From an uncultured Clostridia bacterium (lineage in GTDB: Bacteria > Bacillota > Clostridia > Lachnospirales > CAG-274), in NCBI GenBank assembly GCA_949948985.1, contig CATLIG010000017.1, positions 1 to 46,348 of the forward strand: 46,348 nucleotides of DNA, read 5' to 3'. Each line of letters starts with the position of its first letter. Within the stretch, counting starts at the first letter, position 1. Below the pieces are notes generated by a model. That model made no database searches. It was not told the origin of the DNA and saw only the letters and a list, made by a program, of their open reading frames with translations. Below are positions 9,875-18,091 of this stretch, one piece after another. A program made the translations under genes and the position numbers.

Positions 9875-11860
9875 TCAGCCATTTTCCAAAATTTTTTTCA
9901 GTTCAATAACCTCGTCACGAAGCTTTGCCGCTCTTTCAAATTGTAAATCCGCCGCAGCCTGACGCATTTCCTTCAGCATTTTGTCTATGACCTTTTCAAG
10001 TTCATTTTTAGTCATAGACTCGGGGTCTTTGTCAAGTCCCATACCTTTCTTTTCCTCAACTGAAACAGTAGCTTTAATAATATCGTGAACTTTTTTAATA
10101 ATAGTTTTTGGAACAATTCCATGTTCTCTGTTATAATCTTCCTGAATATTTCTTCTCCTGTTAGTTTCAGATATAGCTTTTCTCATAGAATCTGTTATAT
10201 TATCCGCATACATAATAACACGGCCGTCCGAATTTCTGGCGGCACGGCCAATAGTCTGAATAAGAGATGTTTCCGAACGCAAAAATCCTTCTTTATCAGC
10301 ATCTAAAATAGCCACAAGAGAAACCTCGGGAATATCTAGCCCTTCTCTTAAAAGATTAATACCAACAAGAACGTCAAAAACATCCATTCTCAAGTCTCTT
10401 ATAATTTCTAATCTCTCAAGAGTATCAATATCTGAATGTAAATATTTAACTCTTATACCGCTTTCTTTAAGATAGTCTGTCAAATCCTCCGCCATTTTTT
10501 TTGTAAGTGTAGTAATAAGTACCTTTTGTTTTTTCTCTGTAACAGTGTTTATTTCACCAATTAAATTATCAATTTGACCGGTGATAGGTCTTACATCGAT
10601 TTCAGGGTCAAGAAGACCTGTAGGTCTTAAAATTTGTTCTGCCGTATCTTCTGAATGAGCTTTTTCGTATTTAGAAGGAGTTGCCGAAACAAAAAGAATT
10701 TGACTTATCTTCTCCTCAAATTCATAAAATTTTAAAGGTCTATTATCAAGAGCAGAAGGCAGTCTAAACCCAAACTCAACAAGATTTGTTTTTCTCGACC
10801 TGTCACCTTCATACATTCCGCCAATCTGCGGAATTGTAACATGTGATTCATCAATAATAATCAGGAAATCATCAGGAAAATAATCAATAAGGGTATGCGG
10901 TGTACTTCCCTCGGCCCTTCCTGATAAGTGTCTTGAATAATTTTCAATACCTGAACAAAATCCCATTTCCATCATCATTTCAATATCATAGTTTGTTCTT
11001 TGTAAAAGTCTTTGAGCTTCAAGAAGTTTTTCTTCCGATTTAAGCTCTGCTACTCTTTCATCAAGTTCATTTTGAATTCTTCGTATAGCGGCAGTCATTT
11101 TTTCGGCGCTCGTAACATAATGAGATGCCGGATAAATACAGATATGCTCTCTTAAACCTTTAATTTCTCCCGTAAGAACATCAATTTCTGTAATTCTGTC
11201 AATTTCATCTCCAAAAAACTCAATTCTATAAGCGTACTCTGATGAACCAGCTGGGAATACCTCAACAACATCACCTCTTACTCTGAATGTACCCCTTATA
11301 AAATTCATATCATTCCTGTTATATTGAATATCAACAAGCTTCCTTAAAATATCATCTCTGTCCTTAATCATACCCGGACGAAGAGAAATAACCATTTCAT
11401 TATAATCAATAGGGTCCCCAAGACCGTATATACAAGAAACACTTGCAACAATAATAACATCTTTTCTTTCAAATAAAGCAGCTGTCGCCGAATGACGCAA
11501 TTTATCAATTTCATCGTTTATTGAAGAATCCTTTTCAATATAAGTATCCGTCTGAGGGACATAAGCTTCCGGCTGATAATAATCATAATAGGATACAAAA
11601 TACTCAACCGCATTTTCAGGAAAAAATTCTTTAAATTCATTATAAAGCTGTGCCGCTAAAGTTTTATTATGAGCAATAATTAAAGTTGGTTTATTCAATT
11701 TTTCAATAATATTAGCCATTGTAAAAGTTTTACCTGACCCCGTAACACCAAGCAATGTCTGAAATTTTTTACCTTTAATAAATCCTTCGGAAAGTTTTTC
11801 AATAGCCTGTGGTTGGTCGCCTGTAGGTTTAAATTTAGAAACAACTTTGAATTTATCCAC
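9875..11860 (-). CDS. uvrB: UvrABC excinuclease subunit B
   Basis: The DNA-damage verification helicase of nucleotide excision repair, which receives DNA from UvrA and recruits UvrC. It shows Walker [15 protein letters not shown] near residue 40, the beta-hairpin region [22 protein letters not shown], the DESH Walker B box, motif [15 protein letters not shown], and a C-terminal UVR domain ([24 protein letters not shown]) that binds UvrC. The start is probably GTG at 11860 ([12 protein letters not shown]) because GAGG lies 8 bases upstream; the in-frame GTG at 11869 overlaps that site. I see no clear SOS box upstream. Confidence 0.97.
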   Translation of the reverse strand: MDKFKVVSKFKPTGDQPQAIEKLSEGFIKGKKFQTLLGVTGSGKTFTMANIIEKLNKPTLIIAHNKTLAAQLYNEFKEFFPENAVEYFVSYYDYYQPEAYVPQTDTYIEKDSSINDEIDKLRHSATAALFERKDVIIVASVSCIYGLGDPIDYNEMVISLRPGMIKDRDDILRKLVDIQYNRNDMNFIRGTFRVRGDVVEVFPAGSSEYAYRIEFFGDEIDRITEIDVLTGEIKGLREHICIYPASHYVTSAEKMTAAIRRIQNELDERVAELKSEEKLLEAQRLLQRTNYDIEMMMEMGFCSGIENYSRHLSGRAEGSTPHTLIDYFPDDFLIIIDESHVTIPQIGGMYEGDRSRKTNLVEFGFRLPSALDNRPLKFYEFEEKISQILFVSATPSKYEKAHSEDTAEQILRPTGLLDPEIDVRPITGQIDNLIGEINTVTEKKQKVLITTLTKKMAEDLTDYLKESGIRVKYLHSDIDTLERLEIIRDLRMDVFDVLVGINLLREGLDIPEVSLVAILDADKEGFLRSETSLIQTIGRAARNSDGRVIMYADNITDSMRKAISETNRRRNIQEDYNREHGIVPKTIIKKVHDIIKATVSVEEKKGMGLDKDPESMTKNELEKVIDKMLKEMRQAAADLQFERAAKLRDEVIELKKILENG

Positions 11861-12292
11861 AAATCTCACCTCAAAAAGTTATTATTTATTATTTTTGTAT
11901 TATCATAATAATATTTATAAACATAAAATCCTAAATAAATTTTGTATTTCATCAAAATTTTATATATTAATATAGAAATAATAAAAAATAAACATATATC
12001 CTTTATGAAACATTAAGAAATTTTTTTGTTACTTCATAGTAAAAATCTTATGAATTTCTATAGTTACTGTTTTATAAACAAATATTACTTTCCCTTAATT
12101 ATCATATTTTACCATATTTATTGATTTTATACAATAAAATTGCGAAAAAAACTTAATGATATATGCATAAATCATCTATTTTATAATTTATCCACAAATA
12201 AACTTACCTCTAAACAATTAATAAAACTTGTATCAAGGCAATAAAATAATACTTTAATTGTTTTAAAACTTTTACAAATTACATTATTTATA

Positions 12293-12528
12293 TAGTCAAG
12301 TAACTTAGATATGACAAAAATAAATTTTACAGTCAATCAACTTGAAAATAAGCAAAAAGGTAGCGAGATAAAAATTATTTTCACAAGGCAGTGGAAGGAG
12401 AGCGTAGCCGTATCCTACGCCGACTGACACTAACAAAGCGAAAACGGTTTTTATCTGCTGAACTTGTTCATTTTTTAAGTTGATTGACTATAGCCACCAA
12501 ACTTGCTTATTTTTAAATTAATTGACAT
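12293..12528. mobile_element. Decayed outer copy of the inverted-repeat element
   Basis: The outer ends are TAGTCAAGTAACTTAGATAT on the left and, read on the minus strand from the right, ATGTCAATTAATTTAAAAAT. Both resemble the ends of the inner element (TAGTCAATCAACTT) but carry several changes. They lie symmetrically about 37 bases outside the inner element on each side. The simplest reading is an older copy into which a younger copy inserted. Chance similarity in AT-rich DNA is possible for this outer pair. Confidence 0.4.
12330..12490. mobile_element. MITE-like element B (inner copy) with long terminal inverted repeats
   Basis: 161 bases with no reading frame, flanked by TA on both sides (12328-12329, 12491-12492). 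The arms match over roughly 55 bases: AGTCAATCAACTT at the ends, an AT-rich zone, then AGATAAAAA and TTTTC further in. The GC-richer core carries GTGGAAGGAG and a perfect small hairpin, GCGTAG and CTACGC around a 7-base loop, with AGTG/CACT pairing outside it. The whole element can fold into one long hairpin. Its ends match element A at 4782-5015. No transposase is nearby, so it would be non-autonomous. Confidence 0.7.
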
Positions 12529-12544
12529 AACTGCAAAAAATTAG

Positions 12545-12619
12545 AATATCCAAAAAAACAACGAAAATAAATTCACCTTAAAATATGATGACTTTATTTT
12601 CGCTGATTTTTTGGATATT
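12545..12619 (-). terminator. Long hairpin terminator at the end of the flagellar operon
   Basis: Two 27-base arms (12545-12571 and 12593-12619) match with 2 mismatches around a 21-base loop; the outer part is AATATCCAAAAAA paired with TTTTTTGGATATT. On the minus strand the hairpin is followed within four bases by a run of six T. It lies 44 bases after the last gene of the flagellar operon. The arm length is unusual for an intrinsic terminator. Confidence 0.65.
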
Positions 12620-12663
12620 TTTACAATATTTTAATAATTTTTGATAAAAAATATAAATTATAG

Positions 12664-13338
12664 TTATCTGCTAATAATATCAGTCAAATTCCCATAATCA
12701 AGATTTTTTGGAATTTTATAGCTTCCTGATCTTATTCTTTTCGTTTTTTTGTTGTCAATCAAATACTTTTCATATTCCAAAGCATTATCAACAATACCCT
12801 TTTCAGCAAGTATATTGCTTACCTTTTTTGCATTACTGCCTGATGATATTGTAACATCAATAAATAAATCATCAGCTTGTTCATTTTGAGTATTTTCTTC
12901 AGAATTTGCGGTATTTTCTTCAGAATTTTCAATTAAACTTGAATTTTCTTTAAAAACACTTTCTGTTATTTTATTACTTTCTGTTTCTTTTTCAGTTACA
13001 TTATTATCAGTTCTTTTATTTTCCACATTATTAGTTTTTTGTAAAATATCATTAGCACTATTAGTTTTCAAAGTTTCATCATTATTATATGATTCAGGTT
13101 CATTTGTTTCAGCCTCATATACAGCCGGAGCATATGAAACAACTTCCGCCGCTGTTTCAGACTCACCCTCAGAGATAACTCCTTCATAAGAATACTCCAT
13201 ACCAAATTCTCTTGCTTTTTGTTCAATTTCTTCTTTTGTCAAATCTCGTTCATCAGATATTCCGTAAACAACCCAACTAATAATTACCGAAAAAATAATA
13301 CCTATTCCAAGACCAAGGATAAAGCTTCTTTTTTCCAC
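12664..13338 (-). CDS. Membrane-anchored protein with a YceG/MltG-like C-terminal subdomain
   Basis: 224 aa. Residues 7-26 form one membrane anchor. Residues 32-48 (LTKEEIEQKAREFGMEY) look like a short conserved helix. Residues 55-155 are a low-complexity Ser/Glu/Asn/Thr linker with a small repeat (SEENTANSEENT). Residues 158-224 (DVTISSGSNAKKVSNILAEK to IRSGSYKIPKNLDYGNL) resemble the LysM-like subdomain of endolytic transglycosylase MltG. The catalytic part of MltG is absent, so enzyme activity is unlikely; binding to cell wall is my inference. The start is GTG at 13338 with AAGGTGA upstream. It is the last gene of the operon. Confidence 0.7.
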   Translation of the reverse strand: MEKRSFILGLGIGIIFSVIISWVVYGISDERDLTKEEIEQKAREFGMEYSYEGVISEGESETAAEVVSYAPAVYEAETNEPESYNNDETLKTNSANDILQKTNNVENKRTDNNVTEKETESNKITESVFKENSSLIENSEENTANSEENTQNEQADDLFIDVTISSGSNAKKVSNILAEKGIVDNALEYEKYLIDNKKTKRIRSGSYKIPKNLDYGNLTDIISR

Positions 13339-13344
13339 AAAAAA

Positions 13345-13824
13345 TCACCTTGCCTTTCCAAGTTCCAAAATAAGTTTTACCTCACCCTGACCCATATTAA
13401 GCGCTTTTGATATTTCTGAAACAGATAAACCTTGCTCCTGCATATTTTTTATTTTATCAAGATTTGGGTTTTTAAAATAATTTCTTTCTGAAAGAAACAC
13501 TTGTCTTTTTTCAAAACTATCATTTGTTCTTGTTGATGTATTAAAATCATATTTATCTCTTTTTTCTTTCATATCATCAATCATCTGATACAAAAATAAA
13601 AGCTCTTGATACTTTTCCTCAAATTCCTCAAATACATTTGAAGATATTTTATTAAGCTGTTCAATTGCGTTATCAGCATCATCAACAGCTTGTTTAACAA
13701 GCTGTACAGCAGCATTCGCTTCAAAATAATCATTTTTATTTTCAAATTTATTTTTACTCATATAAGCAAAAACAACCAATACTATTCCAACAATTATTAA
13801 TAGTACCATTATAACATTAAACAA
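13345..13824 (-). CDS. Conserved membrane protein with C-terminal HTH-like motif (possible DUF6115)
   Basis: 159 aa. An N-terminal membrane helix (VIMVLLIIVGIVLVVFAYM) is followed by a coiled-coil-prone helical region (about 35-95) and a C-terminal segment MQEQGLSVSEISKALNMGQGEVKLILEL that looks like a helix-turn-helix. The layout resembles a family found at the tail of clostridial flagellar operons; the DUF6115 name is from memory and not confirmed. The start is TTG at 13824 with AAGGAG 7 bases upstream. It is 6 bases from the next gene, so translation is probably coupled. Confidence 0.7.
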   Translation of the reverse strand: MFNVIMVLLIIVGIVLVVFAYMSKNKFENKNDYFEANAAVQLVKQAVDDADNAIEQLNKISSNVFEEFEEKYQELLFLYQMIDDMKEKRDKYDFNTSTRTNDSFEKRQVFLSERNYFKNPNLDKIKNMQEQGLSVSEISKALNMGQGEVKLILELGKAR

Positions 13825-13842
13825 TTTTTTTCTCCTTAAAAA

Positions 13843-14145
13843 TTAAATACTAACATCAAAAAGACTTGTGCTTTTATTTTTTTTAACACTTTTTTCCTCA
13901 TCCTTTTTAGTATTTCTTTTTTTGCCTCTATAACTTCCTTTATTTCTGCTTTGACCATCTTTAATTTCATTTTGTTCTGATTTATTTATTTCGTTAGTCT
14001 GATTTGCGTTTTGCTCTATATGCTGTTGAAATTCATAATTAAATGCCTGCTGCTGAGCATCATATCTTTGATTTTGAGTATTTGTATGATTTATTTCTGT
14101 AGATCTGTTCATCATAAGTTGTAAATCAATAGGTTGAATAGCCAT
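13843..14145 (-). CDS. Small hydrophilic flagellar-operon protein, unrecognised
   Basis: About 100 aa. The N-terminus MAIQPIDLQLMMNRSTEINH is ordered-looking and amphipathic; the rest is rich in Gln, Asn and Glu (15-60), then Lys/Arg-rich (SRNKGSYRGKKRNTKKDEEK), and is probably disordered. There is no membrane segment. The start at 14145 has AAGGTG in good position; an upstream in-frame ATG at 14172 lacks a site. I cannot assign a function. Its place after fapA suggests a motility-linked accessory role, which is an inference. Confidence 0.65.
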   Translation of the reverse strand: MAIQPIDLQLMMNRSTEINHTNTQNQRYDAQQQAFNYEFQQHIEQNANQTNEINKSEQNEIKDGQSRNKGSYRGKKRNTKKDEEKSVKKNKSTSLFDVSI

Positions 14146-14258
14146 AAAATCACCTTCCAAAACATACTTCAAAAACCATTTGACACCAAATATTTTTTAA
14201 TTTCTTTATTACATACATAATTAACATTTCTATTTTCATTCTTAATAATAATGACATA

Positions 14259-14298
14259 TTTGGTATTGGCAGGAGTCCAATCTCCTGACAATACCAAA
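14259..14298 (-). promoter_or_regulatory. Strong intercistronic stem-loop downstream of fapA
   Basis: Arms of 17 bases (14259-14275 and 14282-14298) with one mismatch and a 6-base loop; the base is TTTGGTATTG and the top is CAGGAG/CTCCTG. There is no T-tract on either side, so it is not a standard terminator. It could protect the upstream mRNA from 3' exonucleases or mark a processing site. It lies 18 bases after the fapA stop codon. Confidence 0.7.
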
Positions 14299-14316
14299 GC
14301 ACCGTCAAATTAATAA

Positions 14317-15711
14317 TTACACTAACGCTCCAATAGAAACCTTACCCTTATTATTAAACAAAGAACAATGCTGTATATCATCTCTTACATACATAACAGC
14401 GTCATTAATAGTAACTTTAACTCCTGAATATATAACATTACTTACAGACACCCGACCGTTTTTTTGCTTTAATTTAGGCATAATAACTTCAATTTTTTTC
14501 TGACTTTCATTAATTTTTGACTTTAATACAATCTTATTTCTTATAGCATCCATAAGCATTTTCTTTTTATCATTACTAAGAGTTGTAACATCAGCTTTTT
14601 GAAGAACAATAATAACCTTTTCGGTTTCTTTAAACTGCTCATTATATTTTTCAATATCTTTTACAGCCTGTTTATATTCTTCAAGCTGAATAGGATTTAC
14701 ACCCACCTCTAATTCTGTAACTGTAGCCATATTAGAACCAATTACTTTAGCATCAATTTTATTTCCAACGACAGCTCTTCCTCCAACAAAAAGACCACGT
14801 TTACCGATAAGCGTCAAAGTTCCGCCACACTGCACATTACTGTGCATAATTGAATTTGCCGTTATGTTTCCACCCGCCGATATAGTACTACTTTCAATAA
14901 AATTAGCGTTAATATCTCCGCCTGCTTCAATCACGGCCTTTCCTCCGCCCTGAACACCTTTCATAAGCATAATATTGCCTTTCGCCTTAATTGTAGCGCC
15001 TTCAACAGCACCCTCAATCTCAACGTCAGCTCCGGCATTTACAGAAAATCCTGATAATACTGTACCTTTAACAACAATAGTACCAGAAAATTCAACGTTG
15101 CCTGTAGAATTATCTACATCACCCATAATTTCAAGTATTGGAAATACACTTACCCTTCCATCCATATATAAAATTCTTCCGCTTATATCAGAAATAAGAG
15201 TAACTCCGTCCTCAAGTACTTTTGTATTTTTTCCTTTCGGAAGAACAGGAGCTTTTTTAGGTCTTTCAGCCGGTATACTTTTAGCAAAGACAGTCATACC
15301 GTCTTCACCCGGAATAGCTGGGTGAACAATAGCAAGGGTCTGTTTTTCAACAGCAGTTTCATATAAATTCAAATTTCTATAATCAACGGAACCATCTTCA
15401 AGCTCTTTGGGCTTAAGAGATTTTTTGTCTGTTGTAAAAAAATACTCTATATAACCATCAATGCCTTTTTTAGGAGCATCTCCCTCAGCAATTTTATACC
15501 ACTTTCCATATTCTTTATTATTGACAAGCCTTTCAATTAAATCCTCATCAATGCCATATCTTATTCCATAGTTATTAAGACTTCTAATTATATCCGCTTT
15601 ATTTAGCAATTTACCGCCATTATCAGGCTCGTTAAAAATTATAGAAACAGTCATTTTATCATTGGAAATGTCTAAGTCAATAGTTTCATTTATTATTACA
15701 TTCTCCTCCAT
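14317..15711 (-). CDS. fapA: FapA family protein (DUF342), flagellar operon
   Basis: 464 aa. The N-terminal about 170 residues contain a conserved segment (YGIRYGIDEDLIERLVNN, then HPAIPGEDGMTVFAKSIPA). The middle (about 190-330) is a run of short glycine-rich beta repeats (VEIEGAVEGATIKAKGNIMLMKGVQGGG, then AGGDINANFIESSTISAGGNI) that should form a right-handed beta-helix like polymer-binding bactofilin or MinC folds. A coiled-coil helix (about 345-420) follows. The molecular role is not established; related proteins link to cell envelope or flagellar number control. The start has GGGAGG upstream, and it lies 17 bases after fliA. Confidence 0.88.
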   Translation of the reverse strand: MEENVIINETIDLDISNDKMTVSIIFNEPDNGGKLLNKADIIRSLNNYGIRYGIDEDLIERLVNNKEYGKWYKIAEGDAPKKGIDGYIEYFFTTDKKSLKPKELEDGSVDYRNLNLYETAVEKQTLAIVHPAIPGEDGMTVFAKSIPAERPKKAPVLPKGKNTKVLEDGVTLISDISGRILYMDGRVSVFPILEIMGDVDNSTGNVEFSGTIVVKGTVLSGFSVNAGADVEIEGAVEGATIKAKGNIMLMKGVQGGGKAVIEAGGDINANFIESSTISAGGNITANSIMHSNVQCGGTLTLIGKRGLFVGGRAVVGNKIDAKVIGSNMATVTELEVGVNPIQLEEYKQAVKDIEKYNEQFKETEKVIIVLQKADVTTLSNDKKKMLMDAIRNKIVLKSKINESQKKIEVIMPKLKQKNGRVSVSNVIYSGVKVTINDAVMYVRDDIQHCSLFNNKGKVSIGALV

Positions 15712-15728
15712 AAAATTTACCTCCCAAC

Positions 15729-16493
15729 TTAATTCAAAAATAAAATAGATTTATATTTTCCAAGTTTATTCTGAAGTTTAACAACAGCTTTCGAATGAAT
15801 CTGAGAAATTCTTGATTCTGAAACCTCCATAACCTTACTTATTTCTTTAAGGGTAAGTTCTTCAAAATAATACAATGTAACAACTTTTTTTTCTTTTTCA
15901 GTAAGTTGATTTATAGCGTCAACAAGCATTGCTTTAACCTCTTTTTTTTCATAACTTAAATCAGGTGTATCCGCTTTTGTCTCAACAATATCGGCAACAG
16001 TAACATCTTTATTTGGGTCAACATAATCATCAAGGGAAATTAAAGAAGACGCAACCGATTTTTGCATAACTTCCTTTACCTCATCAACAGAAATCTGCAT
16101 TTTCTCAGCAAGCTCCTCATAAGTCGGTTCTCTTCCAAGTTCAGATTCAAGATAAGAATAATATTTGTCAAGCTGTTTGCTTTTTTGCCTTAAAGTTCTC
16201 GGAACCCAGTCAAGCTTTCTAATATTATCAATAATTTCTCCTCTTATTCTTAAAGAAGCATAAGTTTCAAACTTAACGCCCTTATAAGGATCAAACTTAT
16301 CAATAGCGTCAATAAGACCAAATATTCCATAACTTATGAGATCCTCAAAATCAACATACTGACCAATATGAATACTTATTCTGCCGGCAACAAGCTTGAC
16401 AAGAGGAGCATATTCTAATATAAGCTTTTCCTTAACAGCCGGCTCTTTTGTATTTCTATAAGCTTGCCACAAATTTTGCATATTTTCAGCCAT
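15729..16493 (-). CDS. fliA: Motility sigma factor FliA/SigD
   Basis: 254-aa alternative sigma 28 factor that directs transcription of late flagellar genes such as flagellin. Region 2 shows FEDLISYGIFGLIDAIDKFDPYKGVKFETYASLRIRGEI, followed by the FliA-type DNIRKLDWVPRTLR. Region 3 has LGREPTYEELAEKMQIS and region 4 LTLKEISKVMEVSESRISQIHSKAV. Its place near the end of the fla/che operon matches sigD of Bacillus. Its usual anti-sigma factor FlgM is not in the window. I saw no TAAA/GCCGATAA-type sigma 28 promoter in the intergenic regions here, so its targets are elsewhere. Confidence 0.96.
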   Translation of the reverse strand: MAENMQNLWQAYRNTKEPAVKEKLILEYAPLVKLVAGRISIHIGQYVDFEDLISYGIFGLIDAIDKFDPYKGVKFETYASLRIRGEIIDNIRKLDWVPRTLRQKSKQLDKYYSYLESELGREPTYEELAEKMQISVDEVKEVMQKSVASSLISLDDYVDPNKDVTVADIVETKADTPDLSYEKKEVKAMLVDAINQLTEKEKKVVTLYYFEELTLKEISKVMEVSESRISQIHSKAVVKLQNKLGKYKSILFLN

Positions 16494-16555
16494 TAATTCT
16501 CCTCCAATTCAAAATAAATTTTTAAGGAAATTTTCACTTAGCTGATTAATCTCCG

Positions 16556-16819
16556 TTAAATTAATTGTTCTTCCTGTTCCTCGGAAATTTCAAGTGCCTC
16601 TTCTTCAGAAACATCTTCAGGCTCTTCTTGAACTTCTTCTTCCTTATAAAAATTTCGGATAATAAAATTTCGGACAAGAATACCTATTATATAAAACACA
16701 ACAATTGTGGCAATAATATATAATACACTTATATATAAAGAATTTGATATTAATATACAACATATATTAACGATTAACGCTGCTATAATAGTAATATAGA
16801 GATGCAGTTTTTCAATCAT
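16556..16819 (-). CDS. Small membrane protein, unrecognised
   Basis: 87 aa. Two or three hydrophobic helices fill residues 5-53 (YITIIAALIVNICCILI and LYISVLYIIATIVVFYIIGILV), followed by a basic patch and a strongly acidic tail (EEEVQEEPEDVSEEEALEISEEQEEQ). The ribosome binding site is AAGGTGGTGGG. It sits between cheD and fliA, 12 bases from cheD. Small membrane genes beside sigD (YlxL in Bacillus) are known, but I see no sequence reason to equate them. Confidence 0.7.
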   Translation of the reverse strand: MIEKLHLYITIIAALIVNICCILISNSLYISVLYIIATIVVFYIIGILVRNFIIRNFYKEEEVQEEPEDVSEEEALEISEEQEEQLI

Positions 16820-16831
16820 AATCCCACCACC

Positions 16832-17326
16832 TTATATAATAAATGTTCCATGACCAATAGTTTTAACAATAAGCCTTCCATCTTCTGAATATAACTCAAT
16901 AGTTCTGCCATAATTTGAGCCGGTATGATTAGCTATAATCGGAATACCGTACATACTCAAAATTCTTTTCGAAGCCTCAACATTTCTATCGCCGATTCTC
17001 ATATTTTCATTTATAGAGTCGAACGCAAACATCTGAGCTCCACCGGCAATTTTCGCTTTAAGAAAATCTCGCCTTGCTCCCATAACACACATATCCATAA
17101 TAAGCTTTTTTATAGCGGAATCCGCAAATTTAGCAACATTTGAATTATTTTTAATTTGTGTGCTGTCAGGAAGCATTACATGTGCAAGACCTGCTATTTT
17201 ATTAAGCGGATCATATAATGAAATACCTACGCAAGATCCAAGTCCCAATGTTGTAAGTATACCCGGAGCTCTTGTTACATTTAAATCCGCCATACCCACA
17301 ATAATCATTTTACTAAACGCACCCAT
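16832..17326 (-). CDS. cheD: Chemoreceptor glutamine deamidase CheD
   Basis: 164 aa. Deamidates specific glutamines of chemoreceptors and, in Bacillus, partners with CheC in adaptation. The motif LGSCVGISLYDP carries the catalytic Cys (residue 32), with the catalytic His in GLAHVMLPDS (residue 49) and a Thr in LTTLG completing the family triad. The C-terminal GRTIELYSEDGRLIVK is typical. GGGAG lies 9 bases upstream. Its usual neighbours cheB, cheA, cheW and cheC are absent here. Confidence 0.95.
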   Translation of the reverse strand: MGAFSKMIIVGMADLNVTRAPGILTTLGLGSCVGISLYDPLNKIAGLAHVMLPDSTQIKNNSNVAKFADSAIKKLIMDMCVMGARRDFLKAKIAGGAQMFAFDSINENMRIGDRNVEASKRILSMYGIPIIANHTGSNYGRTIELYSEDGRLIVKTIGHGTFII

Positions 17327-17387
17327 TTATCACTACTCCCATTACACAAAAAATAGCTAAAATTAAATATTTATAATAAAAAATAAA

Positions 17388-18077
17388 TTAAATTAATTCA
17401 TTCTCATCGATATCTTCCCTGTCTTTTCTTGCTTTAAATCTTTGTTCAAAAAATATATATTTAAGAATTTTATTTTTTTCTTCTTCATTAATATCGAAAA
17501 ATTGTGTTCTGTACTGATATTTAAAATTAGATTTAGGATATTCCTGCTTATGAAGAATATTACCATTAACAATGGCACATTCATAATTTAAAGTTATAAA
17601 AAATTTAATTTTCTCCCCAATCTCAATATTTTCATTAGATATAAAACGAATTCCGCCTTCTCCAAGGTCTTTTACTGTACCTTCAAAAAAATAATCTTCT
17701 TTTTCATAATACACACTATCGGAAATTCTTATAAATTTAAGGGGCAATACACAATCAAATCTAAAATATTCACGTCTTTGAACCTTTTCAATCTCAGAAT
17801 TAACTTCTATAATCATAAAATTAAAATCGTCCATATAAACATATTCTTTTATACTTGCGTTATATTTAAGTATACCAGCTTCAGTAAAAAATGTAAATAA
17901 ATATTCTCTATCTATCGGAAGCTTAATAATTTTACCATACATCATAGGTATATAAAGGAGTAGCCTTTTGTCTTTATAATTTTTTTCAACTAAGCTTGTA
18001 TATTTAATATCTTTACCACTTTCCGAATTTAAGAAAATTTCAACTCTATTTCCTGTTTTTATATTTTTCAAAGACAT
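17388..18077 (-). CDS. PilZ domain protein, YcgR-like flagellar brake
   Basis: 229 aa. The N-terminal about 95 residues resemble the YcgR N-domain (GNRVEIFLNSESGKDIKYTSLVEK, ending in the FNFMIIEV strand). The PilZ domain starts at EKVQRREYFRFDC, which gives the RxxxR c-di-GMP motif. The second motif reads DLGEGG, where the family usually has (D/N)xSxxG: Ser is replaced by Gly. In the family, c-di-GMP binding lets the protein slow the motor by contact with MotA or FliG/FliM. Ligand binding here is likely but not certain because of the substitution. It lies between flhG and cheD, a conserved slot (ypfA-like) in Clostridia. Confidence 0.85.
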   Translation of the reverse strand: MSLKNIKTGNRVEIFLNSESGKDIKYTSLVEKNYKDKRLLLYIPMMYGKIIKLPIDREYLFTFFTEAGILKYNASIKEYVYMDDFNFMIIEVNSEIEKVQRREYFRFDCVLPLKFIRISDSVYYEKEDYFFEGTVKDLGEGGIRFISNENIEIGEKIKFFITLNYECAIVNGNILHKQEYPKSNFKYQYRTQFFDINEEEKNKILKYIFFEQRFKARKDREDIDENELI

Positions 18078-18091
18078 ATAACCCCGCCCTT

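Larger units (their letters stand above)
11861..12663. other. Intergenic region between the flagellar operon end and uvrB
   Basis: About 800 bases without a credible gene. From left to right: an AT-rich uvrB leader and promoter zone (TTTATG, 17 bases, GATAAT is a weak candidate near 11890-11920); a featureless AT-rich stretch; the nested inverted-repeat elements at 12293-12528; and the operon terminator hairpin at 12545-12619. Confidence 0.6.

Noticed and set aside
11861-11960. Possible SOS (LexA) box upstream of uvrB
   Set aside because: No GAAC-N4-GTTC-type palindrome was found in the leader.
3680-12060. Weakly similar AT-rich stretches of about 60 bases near 3690-3750, 5960-6020 and 12000-12060
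   Set aside because: They share words such as ATTGTTT and CTAAAAA in the same order, but identity by eye is low and base composition alone could explain it.
11853-12196. Two perfect DnaA-box words TTATCCACA (11853-11861 and 12188-12196)
   Set aside because: One overlaps the uvrB start codon region and another copy lies inside uvrA. No cluster, no AT-rich unwinding layout and no dnaA or dnaN nearby, so no origin is claimed.
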